Source: Luidia sarsii (taxonomy: Eukaryota > Echinodermata > Asteroidea > Paxillosida > Luidiidae). Taken from it: a stretch of 64,000 bases of DNA. The notes under the pieces are model-generated. The model had not been told where the DNA came from and searched no databases. It saw only the letters and a program-made list of their open reading frames with translations. Location of the stretch: the NCBI GenBank assembly GCA_949987565.1, contig OX465114.1, forward strand, positions 310,001-374,000, read 5' to 3'. This document shows positions 26,378-36,868 of this stretch, one piece after another. A program made the translations under genes and the position numbers. The first letter of the stretch is position 1. The number at the start of each line of letters is the position of its first letter.

Positions 26378-29300
26378 ATGGACAGAGTTGACTAAGATGA
26401 GTTGGTTAGGGACAGAGTTGACTAGGATGGAGTTGGTTAGGGACAGAGTTGACTAGGATAGAGTTAACAAGGACAGAGTTGACAGAGTTGGTTACGGACA
26501 GAGTTGACTAAGACAGAGTTGGATATGGACAGAGTTGACCAGGATGGAGTTGGTTATGGACAGAGTTGACTAGGATGGAGTTGGTTATGGACAGAGTTGA
26601 CTAGGACAGAGTTGGTTACGGACAGAGTTGACTAGGACAGAGTTGGTTATGGACAGAGTTGACTAGGACAGAGTTGGTTATGGACAGAGTTGACTAGGAT
26701 GGAGTTGGTTATGGACAGAGTTGACTAGGATGGAGTTGGTTATGGACAGAGTTGACTAGGACAGAGTTGGTTACGGACAGAGTTGACTAGGATGAAGTTG
26801 TTTACGGACAGAGTTGAGTAGGACAGAGTTGGTTATGGACAGAGTTGACTAGGATGGAGTTGGTTATGGACAGAGTTGACTAGGATGGAGTTGGTTACGG
26901 ACAGAGTTGACTAGGACAGAGTTGGTTATGGACAGATTGACTTGGACAGAGTTGGTTATGGACAGAGTTGACTAGGATGGAGTTGGTTATGGACAGAGTT
27001 GACTAGGACGGAGTTGGTTACGGACAGAGTTGGTTACGGACAGAGTTGGTTATGACAGAATTGACTAGGACGGAGTTGGTTATGGACAGAGTTGACTAGG
27101 ATGGAGTTGGTTATGGACAGAGTTGACTAGGATGGAGTTGGTTATGGACAGAGTTGACTAGGATGGAGTTGGTTACGACAGAGTTGACTAGGATGGAGTT
27201 GGTTATGGACAGAGTTAACTAGGGTGGAGTTGGTTATGGACAGAGTTGACTAGGACAGAGTTGGTTATGGACAGAGTTGACTAGGATGGAGTTGGTTATG
27301 GACAGAGTTGACTAGGATGGAGTTGGTTATGGACAGAGTTGACTAGGATGGAGTTGGTTATGGACAGAGTTGACTTGGATGGAGTTGGTTATGGACAGAG
27401 TTGACTAGGACAGAGTTGGTTATGGACAGAGTTGACTAGGATGGAGTTGGTTATGGACAGAGTTGACTAGGATGGAGTTGGTTACAGACAGAGTTGACTA
27501 GGACGGGGTTGGTTACGGACAGAGTTGACTAGGATGCAGTTGGTTACAGACAGAGTTGACTAGGACGGAGTTGGTTACGGACAGAGTTGACTATAGGACG
27601 GAGTTGGTTACGGACAGAGTTAACTAGGATGGAGTTGGTTACGGACAGAGTTGACTAGGATGGAGTTTGTTACAGACAGAGTTGACTAGGACGGAGTTGA
27701 CTAGGATGGAGTTGATTACGGACAGAGTTGACTAGGATGGAGTTGGTTACGGACAGAGTTGACTAGGATGGAGTTGGTTACGGACAGAGTTGACTAGGAC
27801 GGAGTTGAATAGGATGGAGTTGGTTACGGACAGAGTTGACTAGGATGGAGTTGGTTACGGACAGAGTTGACTAGGATGGAGTTGGTTACGGACAGAGTTG
27901 ACTAGGATGGAGTTGGTTATGGACAGAGTTGACTAGGACAGAGTTGACTAGGATGGAGTTGGTTACGGACAGAGTTGACTAGGACGGAGTTGACTAGGCT
28001 GGAGTTGGTTACGGACAGAGTTGACTAGGATGGAGTTGGTTACTGACAGAGTTGACTAGCACAAAGTTGACTAGGATGGAGTTGGTTACGGACAGAGTTG
28101 ACTAGGACAGAGTTGACTAGGATGGAGTTGGTTACGGACAGAGTTGACTAGGATGGAGTTGGTTACAGACAGAGTTGACTAGGACGGAGTTGTTTAGGAT
28201 GGAGTTGGTTACGGACAGAGTTGACTAGGACAGAGTTGACTAGGATGGAGTTGGTTATGGACAGAGTTGACTAGGATGGAGTTGGTTATGGACAGAGTTG
28301 ACTAGGACAGAGTTGGTTACGGACAGAGTTGACTAGGATGAAGTTGTTTACGGACAGAGTTGAGTAGGACAGAGTTGGTTATGGACAGAGTTGACTAGTA
28401 CGGAGTTGGTTACGGACAGAGTTGACTAGGACAGAGTTGGTTACGGACAGAGTTGACTAGGATGGAGTTGGTTACGGACGGAATTGACTAGGACGGAGTT
28501 GGTTATGGACAGAGTTGACTAGGATGGAGTTGGTTACGGACAGAGTTGACTTGGATGGAGTTGGTTACGGAGAGAGTTGACTAGGACGGAGTTGGTAACG
28601 GACAGAGTTGACTAGGATGGAGTTGATTACGGACAGAGTTGACTAGGACGGAGTTGGTTACGGACAGAGTTGGTTACGGACGGAATTGACTAGTACGGAG
28701 TTGGTTACGGACAGAGTTGACTAGGATGGAGTTGGTTACGGAATTGACTAGGATGGAGTTGGTTACGGAGAGAGTTGACTAGGACAGAGTTGGTTATGGA
28801 CAGAGTTGACTAGGATGGAGTTGGTTACGGATGGAGTTGGTTACGGACAGAGTTGACCAGGACGGAGTTGGTTACAGACAGAGTTGACTAGGATGGAGTT
28901 GGTTACGGACAGAGTTGACTAGGACGGAGTTGACTAGGATGGAGTTGGTTACGGACAGAGTTGACTAGGACGGAGTTGGTTACGGACAGAGTTGACTAGG
29001 ATGGAGGTGTTTACGGACAGAGTTGACTAGGACAGAGTTGGTTACGGACAGAGTTGGTTACGGACGGAATTGACTAGTACGGAGTTGGTTACGGACAGAG
29101 TTGACTAGGATGGAGTTGGTTATGGACAGAGTTGACTAGGATGGAGTTGGTTACGGACAGAGTTGACTTGGATGGAGTTGGTTACGGAGAGAGTTGACTA
29201 GGACGGAGTTGGTTACGGACAGAGTTGACTAGGACGGAGTTGGTTACGGACAGAGTTGGTTACGGACGGAATTGACTAGTACGGAGTTGGTTACGGATAG

Positions 29301-30571
29301 AGTTGACTAGGATGGAGTTGGTTACGGAATTGACTAGGATGGAGTTGGTTACGGAGAGAGTTGACTAGGACGGAGTTGGTTACGGACAGAGTTGACTAGG
29401 ATGGAGTTGGTTATGGACAGAGTTGACTAGGATGGAGTTGGTTACGGACAGAGTTGACTTGGATGGAGTTGGTTACGGAGAGAGTTGACTTGGACGGAGT
29501 TGGTTACGGACAGAGTTGACTAGGATGGAGTTGGTTACGGACAGAGTTGACTAAGACGGAGTTGGTTACGGACAGAGTTGGTTACGGACGGAATTGACTA
29601 GTACGGAGTTGGTTACGGATAGAGTTGACTAGGATGGAGTTGGTTACGGAATTGACTAGGATGGAGTTGGTTACGGAGAGAGTTGACTAGGACGGAGTTG
29701 GTTACGGACAGAGTTGACTAGGATGGAGTTGGTTACGGACGGAATTGACTAGGACGGAGTTGGTTATGGACAGAGTTGACTAGGATGGAGTTGGTTACGG
29801 ACAGAGTTGACTAGGATGGAGTTGGTTACGGACAGAGTTGACTAGGACGGAGTTGGTTACGGACAGAGTTGACTAGGACGTAGTTGGTTATGGACAGAGT
29901 TGACAAGTACGGAGTTGGTTACGGACAGAGTTGAGTAGGACAGAGTTGACTAGGATGGAGTTGGTTACGGACAGAGTTGGTTACGGACAGAGTTGACTAG
30001 GACAGAGTTGGTTACGGACAGAGTTGACTAGGATGGAGTTGGTTACGGACAGAATTGACTAGGACGGAGTTGGTTACAGACAGAGTTGACTAGGACGGAG
30101 TTGGTTACAGACAGAGTTGACTAAGATGGAGTTGGTTACAGACAGAGTTGACTAGGACGGAGTTGGTTACGGACAGAGATGACTAGGACGGAGTTGGTTA
30201 TGGACAGAGTTGACTAGGACACAGTTGACTAGGACAGAGTTGACTAGGACAGAGTTGACTAGGACAGAGTTGGTTACGGACAGAGTTGACTAGGACAGAG
30301 TTGGTTACGGACAGAGTTGACTAGGATGGAGTTGGTTATGGACAGAGTTGACTAGGATGGAGTTGGTTATGGACAGAGTTGACTAGGACGGAGTTGGTTA
30401 TGGACAGAGTTGACTAGGATGGAGTTGGTTATGGACAGAGTTGACTAGGACAGAGTTGGTTACGGACAGAGTTGACTAGGACAGAGTTGGTTACGGACAG
30501 AGTTGACTAGGACAGAGTTGGTTATGGACAGAGTTGACTAGGACAGAGTTGGTCAGTTGGATATGGACAGA

Positions 30572-30638
30572 CCAAAAAATGAATGAAAAGTAAAATTTGA
30601 AATTTTGGGCTCATGTCCATTTAATCATGGAATTGCCC
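30572..30638 (+). mobile_element. Truncated transposon 3' end inside the satellite, copy 3
   Basis: Third copy of the 67-bp block, 4261 bp after copy 2. The right flank starts with the same short GATGAGTTGGTTAGGG variants seen after the other copies and after the full element at 33692. Confidence 0.85.
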
Positions 30639-32892
30639 ATGGACAGAGTTGACTAGGATGAGTTGGTTAGGGACAGAGTTGACTAGGATGGAGTTGGTTA
30701 GGGACAGAGTTGACTAGGATAGAGTTAACAAGGACAGAGTTGACAGAGTTGGTTACGGACAGAGTTGACTAAGACAGAGTTGGATATGGACAGAGTTGAC
30801 CAGGATGGAGTTGGTTATGGACAGAGTTGACTAGGATGGAGTTGGTTATGGACAGAGTTGACTAGGACAGAGTTGGTTACGGACAGAGTTGACTAGGACA
30901 GAGTTGGTTATGGACAGAGTTGACTAGGACAGAGTTGGTTATGGACAGAGTTGACTAGGATGGAGTTGGTTATGGACAGAGTTGACTAGGATGGAGTTGG
31001 TTATGGACAGAGTTGACTAGGACAGAGTTGGTTACGGACAGAGTTGGTTACGGACAGAGTTGGTTACGGACAGAGTTGACTAGGATGAAGTTGTTTACGG
31101 ACAGAGTTGAGTAGGACAGAGTTGGTTATGGACAGAGTTGACTAGGATGGAGTTGGTTATGGACAGAGTTGACTAGGATGGAGTTGGTTACGGACAGAGT
31201 TGACTAGGACAGAGTTGGTTATGGACAGAGTTGACTTGGACAGAGTTGGTTATGGACAGAGTTGACTAGGATGGAGTTGGTTATGGACAGAGTTGACTAG
31301 GACGGAGTTGGTTACGGACAGAGTTGGTTACGGACAGAGTTGGTTATGACAGAATTGACTAGGACGGAGTTGGTTATGGACAGAGTTGACTAGGATGGAG
31401 TTGGTTATGGACAGAGTTGACTAGGACAGAGTTGGTTATGGACAGAGTTGACTAGGATGGAGTTGGTTATGGACAGAGTTGACTAGGATGGAGTTGGTTA
31501 TGGACAGAGTTGACTAGGATGGAGTTGGTTATGGACAGAGTTGACTTGGATGGAGTTGGTTATGGACAGAGTTGACTAGGACAGAGTTGGTTATGGACAG
31601 AGTTGACTAGGATGGAGTTGGTTATGGACAGAGTTGACTAGGATGGAGTTGGTTACAGACAGAGTTGACTAGGACGGGGTTGGTTACGGACAGAGTTGAC
31701 TAGGATGCAGTTGGTTACAGACAGAGTTGACTAGGACGGAGTTGGTTACGGACAGAGTTGACTATAGGACGGAGTTGGTTACGGACAGAGTTAACTAGGA
31801 TGGAGTTGGTTACGGACAGAGTTGACTAGGATGGAGTTTGTTACAGACAGAGTTGACTAGGACGGAGTTGACTAGGATGGAGTTGATTACGGACAGAGTT
31901 GACTAGGATGGAGTTGGTTACGGACAGAGTTGACTAGGATGGAGTTAGTTACGGACAGAGTTGACTAGGACGGAGTTGAATAGGATGGAGTTGGTTACGG
32001 ACAGAGTTGACTAGGATGGAGTTGGTTACGGACAGAGTTGACTAGGATGGAGTTGGTTACGGACAGAGTTGACTAGGATGGAGTTGGTTATGGACAGAGT
32101 TGACTAGGACAGAGTTGACTAGGATGGAGTTGGTTACGGACAGAGTTGACTAGGACGGAGTTGACTAGGATGGAGTTGTTTACGGACAGAGTTGACTAGG
32201 ATGGAGTTGGTTACTGACAGAGTTGACTAGCACAAAGTTGACTAGGATGGAGTTGGTTACGGACAGAGTTGACTAGGACAGAGTTGACTAGGATGGAGTT
32301 GGTTACGGACAGAGTTGACTAGGATGGAGTTGGTTACAGACAGAGTTGACTAGGACGGAGTTGTTTAGGATGGAGTTGGTTACGGACAGAGTTGACTAGG
32401 ACAGAGTTGACTAGGATGGAGTTGGTTACGGACAGAGTTGACTAGGACGGAGTTGACTAGGATGGAGTTGGTTACGGACAAAGTTGACTAGGATGGAGTT
32501 GGTTACGGACAGAGTTGACTAGGACAGAGTTGACTAGGATGGAGTTGGTTATGGACAGAGTTGACTAGGATGGAGTTGGTTATGGACAGAGTTGACTAGG
32601 ATGGAGTTGGTTACGGACAGAGTTGACTAGGATGGAGTTGGTTATGGACAGAGTTGACTAGGATGAGTTGGTTAGGGACAGAGTTGACTAGGATGGAGTT
32701 GGTTAGGGACAGAGTTGACTAGGATAGAGTTAACAAGGACAGAGTTGGTTACGGACAGAGTTGACTAGGATAGAGTTGACTAGGACGGAGTTGGTTACGG
32801 ACAGAGTTGACTAGGGCAGAGTTGACTAGGACAGAGTTAACTATGACAGAGTTGGTTACGGACGGAGTTGACTAGGATGGAGTTGGTTATGG

Positions 32893-33691
32893 CGGGCGCG
32901 GCCTACTGGATTGGTGTATTCCATCAACTGGGCCTTTCCCATGAGAGGTCATAAAGAAGTTCCATTTGATGAGAAATAGATCCCCCATTGTTTTATACTG
33001 TCCTCTTTGGTCTTAGTTTATGCACTGTTGTCATATATTTCTTACAAAGGCCTGCTCATGAACTGCTTTCACTATTTTTTCATGGTTAGTAACGTTACAC
33101 TACTTGAAAGCTGGTTAGTAACGTTACATGGTTAGTAACGTTACAGATTTTGACAGCTAATATTTTAAACATCCTAGAATTCTTCTTAAATTTGTATCTA
33201 AATTCTAAGTTAGCTAACCCTGTACAATGTAGTATTGCATAGAAAGGGAAAAATTTAAATAAGATGATTCGTGGCCATTGTTTTTTCTCTGTAGAAAAAC
33301 AAATTTATGTTTTGGCTAGTAACGTTACATGGCTAACTAAGGGATTGAAACTTCATACCCTGCTGGCTTATTGATTTATAATCCTAACTTTTGTTTCTTG
33401 TATCTTTGAGAGCATACTACTAACTAAATAAATTTGATAAGTTAGAGGGAATAATAACTTTTTCATGCATATAATGCCCTAAATCAAAATTGTCCTTACT
33501 TGAATGAAAATTATAAAGGAAAACATCATCGATATGAATTTGTGGTTTTCATCCACTAATAGCCAAGATACAGCAAGGAAAATTATTTTTTCAGACACCT
33601 TGCAGTGTCTTTAATCATAAACAACCAAAAAATGAATGAAAAGTAAAATTTGAAATTTTGGGCTCATATCCACTTAATCATGGAATTGCCC
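32893..33691. mobile_element. Second DNA transposon in the satellite, 4-bp TSD (ATGG)
   Basis: A 799-bp AT-rich insert flanked by ATGG (32889-32892 and 33692-33695). Removing it with one ATGG restores the satellite monomer. The right end read inward is GGGCAATTCCATGA. A matching GGGCCTTTCCCATGA lies at 32930, leaving 37 extra bases (CGGGCGCGGCC...) at the left edge that may be filler DNA. Four copies of GGTTAGTAACGTTAC (one with GGCTAG) lie at about 33084, 33113, 33130 and 33314 in one orientation. The layout matches the 3242-6838 element but the motif differs. No ORF is visible. The superfamily is not assigned. Confidence 0.65.
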
Positions 33692-34422
33692 ATGGACAGA
33701 GTTGACTAGGATGAGTTGGTTAGGGACAGAGTTGACTAGGATGGAGTTGGTTAGGGACAGAGTTGACTAGGATAGAGTTAACAAGGACAGAGTTGGTTAC
33801 GGACAGAGTTGACTAGGATAGAGTTGACTAGGACGGAGTTGGTTACGGACAGAGTTGACTAGGGCAGAGTTGACTAGGACAGAGTTAACTATGACAGAGT
33901 TGGTTACGGACGGAGTTGACTAGGATGGAGTTGGTTACAGACAGAGTTGACTAGGACGGAGTTGGTTATGGACAGAGTTGACTAGGATGGAGTTGGTTAT
34001 GGACAGAGTTGACTATGACAGAAATGGTTATGGACAGAGTTGACTAGGATGGAGTTGGTTATGGACAGAGTTGACTAGGATGGAGTTGGTTACGGACAGA
34101 GTTGACTAGGATGGAGTTGGTTATGGACAGAGTTGACTAGGATGGAGTTGGTTAGGGACAGAGTTGACTAGGATGGAGTTGGTTAGGGACAGAGTTGACT
34201 AGGATAGAGTTAACAAGGACAGAGTTGGTTACAGACAGAGTTGACTAGGATAGAGTTGACTAGGACGGAGTTGGTTACGGACAGAGTTGACTAGGGCAGA
34301 GTTGACTAGGGCAGAGTTGACTAGGACAGAGTTAACTAGGACAGAGTTGGTTACGGACAGAGTTGACTAGGATGGAGTTGGTTACAGACAGAGTTGACTA
34401 GGACAGAGTTGGTTACTGACAG
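33692..34422. repeat. 31-bp dimeric minisatellite, block 3 (right edge)
   Basis: About 730 bp of the same satellite, including GGATAGAGTTAACAAGG and GACTAGGGCAGAG variants also present at 32.7-32.9 kb, so a local duplication spans the transposon. The array stops at about 34422 (GGTTACTGACAG) and passes into non-satellite DNA. Confidence 0.93.
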
Positions 34423-35339
34423 CGGCTCTAGCCAGGCATCAAATAGCATGTCGCTACGATATGCAATCAAAAAATCCCGACTTGCTTTTATTTTGCCGAT
34501 ACAGCATCGATACGCTATAACAAAAATGGCTAGAATTTCTTTATGACTATAGATGAGAATTTCACACCACAGCTTTGTATTTTGGGTTGTTGTTTTTTCC
34601 CCCAAAACATATATAGGCCCTAGCAGCAAAGTGCAGCAAAGCGCAGCAGCGCACGACAGCAACGGTTTTACTGATGCACTCTGATCCCATCTGACACACA
34701 CACAAACATGTGATAACGCTGCATGTACATGTACACTGTACTAGTACATGTACTGTACAGTACAGTGGTGTACAGTATATGTACAGCACTGTACACGTGT
34801 ACCGTACAGTACACCGTACGTCCGCCCCGACGTACACAACGCACGATGCATGTCAGATTACTACCGATTGCTGGTCACAACGATACATGTACAGTGTGTG
34901 TATGTACTACCGATCACTGGTCTTTAGTAAGCACGGATGAATAGAGCACAATGAGAGCACAGCACATGTGCCGTATACTATAGCGGTTAGTTGCAAGCCA
35001 AAGCTGGTAACGAATTTTTAAAAATATCGGTCGTCTGTTCGTTATTTTTAAACAGTTAAAGGAACAAAAAACAAAACCGGTTGTGATTAGCGAACACGTG
35101 CCACCGTGTCAGTGTGACCCTTGTGATTTTACTACCGCGCTCCTTTCTGATGTTGGATTCTACAAGTACAACCATACAACATGTATGTTGAATCTGGCGG
35201 AGATTTTCGGTTTGGAATTTTGGTTCTACTTCGTGTAGTCATGTACAGTACACCGTGTGTCTAGCCCAAATGCACGCAGTGTTTTTGACATTTGGGGGAA
35301 ATCTGGGGATTTCGGAAGGGTTGTTTTCAAAGTCCCGGT
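34423..35339. other. Non-coding stretch with a TGTACA-rich palindromic cluster
   Basis: No gene is supported. At 34722-34900 the sequence is dense in overlapping GTACATGTAC, TGTACA and CAGTACAG words that can pair with themselves. The 60-116 aa ORFs here are translations of those words (runs of Tyr, Met, Cys, Thr, Val and His). The rest is ordinary mixed-composition DNA. Confidence 0.7.
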
Positions 35340-35650
35340 TCAAGCGCAGATTTACACGTTGTCCTTTGACTGTACAGTCACTCAACCCTCAAAATTTCAA
35401 AATTTGATAAAAAGGGTAATTTGTCGGGTCAAATTTGTTGGACAATTTTCGGGTAAAATCTGGGGGTTTCGGTCAGGGGATACTCACGGAAGCCATGGAG
35501 TCCAACACATCATTGTTTGCTCGTGTTTTCCTGCAGAAAGTCTTGGACCCTACTATCGCCTGAGTCCCGACCCCCTTAAACAAAAATTAAAAAAGGGTGA
35601 TAACTGATTGTAAATATAAAGGGTCCAAGTTACTCTGAGTCGGACTAGTT
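35340..35650. mobile_element. Degenerate foldback-element fragment
   Basis: This stretch has diverged copies of words found in the right arm of the 35668-36828 palindrome: a TACAGTCACTCAACCCTCAAAA-type segment, TTTGATAAAAAGGGT, TTGTCGGGTC and AAATCTGGGGGTTTCGGTC. It ends with GGGTCCAAGTTACTCTGAG followed by TCGGACTA (about 35618-35646), matching the element terminus. It is read as an older member of the same family. Confidence 0.55.
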
Positions 35651-35667
35651 TAGTTATATGGACAGAG

Positions 35668-36828
35668 TAGTCCGAGTTACTTGGACCTGACAAGTCACCC
35701 TTTTTTATCGAATTTTGAAAATTTGAGATTCGGGTGACTGTAGGGTCCAAGTCGAACCGAGTCACATATGGCTAATGTGTGCAAACCGCAAAAAAACACA
35801 TTTCGACCGAAAAACTACCCAACACAAACCCCAAGATTTACCGCCGAAAACACCCGTATCCCCGTCCTACGTGCCCATTTTTGGATTCAGTGAGAATCAA
35901 GGATTCTAATACTGGTCATTTGCTTTACTCACGTTTTTGAAAAAAGGGGAAAAATACCCAGAACCCTCAGTTGATCGAGAAGGTGTTTCACCTGTGCGAC
36001 AGCCAAAACAAGGCAGCCATCTCCTTTTCTAAAAATAGCATTCTGACAATTCCGTGTGCGCAGTGGGTCTGCAATCGTTGAGCCCACGACTGTTTCATGA
36101 ACGGCGCAAAGCATGCAACGATACGCGGTGTGTGTAGTGCAAAGCAGTAACTTCAAATGTTTCTCAAAAATTTCAAGCCTACATGTTTTGGATTATTTGT
36201 TTTCAGGATTTAGAATGAAAGCACATGGTGATTTGTGAACGTTTCATCTTATTTGAAACCTCTAAAGAAGCTTTCATTTTAAATCCTGAAAACAAATAAT
36301 CCGAAACATGTACGCTTGAAATTTTCGAGGAACATTTGAAGTTACTGCTATCCACCACACACCGCGTATCGTTGCATGCTTTGCGCCATTCATGAAACAG
36401 TCGCGGGCTCAACGGTTGCAGACCCACTGCGCACACGGAACTGTCAGAATGCTATTTTTAGAAAAGAAGATGGCCGCCTTGTTTTGGCTGTTGCACGGGT
36501 GAAACACCTTCTCGATCAACTGAGGTTTTTTTTTTTCCATTTTTTCCAAAACGTGAGTAAAGCAAATGACCAGTAGGCCCCCTATTAGAATCCTTGATTC
36601 TCACTGAATCAAAAAATGGGCACGTAGGATGGTGATACGGGTGTTTTCGGCGGTAAATCTGGGGGTTTGGGTCGGGTAGTTTTTCGGTCGAAATGTTTTT
36701 TGGCGGTTTCTACACATAATTCATATATTGTGACTCTGTTCGACTTGGATCCTACAGTCACCCGAATCTCAAAATTTTAAAATTCGATAAAAAAAGGGTG
36801 ACTTGTCGGGTCCAAGTTACTCGGACTA
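35668..36828. mobile_element. Foldback (MULE-like) element with long inverted arms
   Basis: A 1161-bp near-palindrome with arms of about 555 bp (35668-36222 and 36270-36828) around a 47-bp loop, itself holding a small GTTTCA/TGAAAC hairpin. The ends are TAGTCCGAGTTACTTGGACC and, on the other strand, TAGTCCGAGTAACTTGGACC. Flanks are TGGACAGAG (35659-35667) and TGAACAGAG (36829-36837), a 9-bp target duplication with one mismatch whose sequence is the satellite's own. Long inverted arms with 9-bp duplications fit Mutator-like or foldback elements (established knowledge); the assignment is inference. No transposase is present. ORFs at 35929-36576 are mirror images of each other in the two arms. 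Confidence 0.75.
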
Positions 36829-36868
36829 TGAACAGAGTTGACTACAGACTAGGACTGACATGACTGAG

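Larger units (their letters stand above)
6839..32892. repeat. 31-bp dimeric minisatellite, main block with nested higher-order repeats
   Basis: This 26-kb continuation of the satellite has the same 16+15-bp monomer. Long duplications are visible from rare variants: the unusual GGACGGAAATTGACTAG occurs at about 18725 and 22103 (offset about 3378), and a non-satellite 67-bp tag occurs at 16386, 26311 and 30572 (offsets 9925 and 4261). Other shared rare variants are TTGACTATAGGACGG, TTGACTAGCACAAAG and GAGTTGTTTAGGATGG. No gene, RNA gene or ORF of 60 aa or more is seen. Long near-identical blocks mean the assembled copy number may not be accurate. Confidence 0.96.

Noticed and set aside
32893..33691. 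LTR retrotransposon
   Set aside because: No terminal direct repeats, primer-binding site or polypurine tract; short inverted ends and a 4-bp duplication fit a DNA transposon better.
1..34422. CRISPR-like appearance of short regular repeats
   Set aside because: There are no unique spacers: both halves of every unit are repeats, and the context is eukaryotic.
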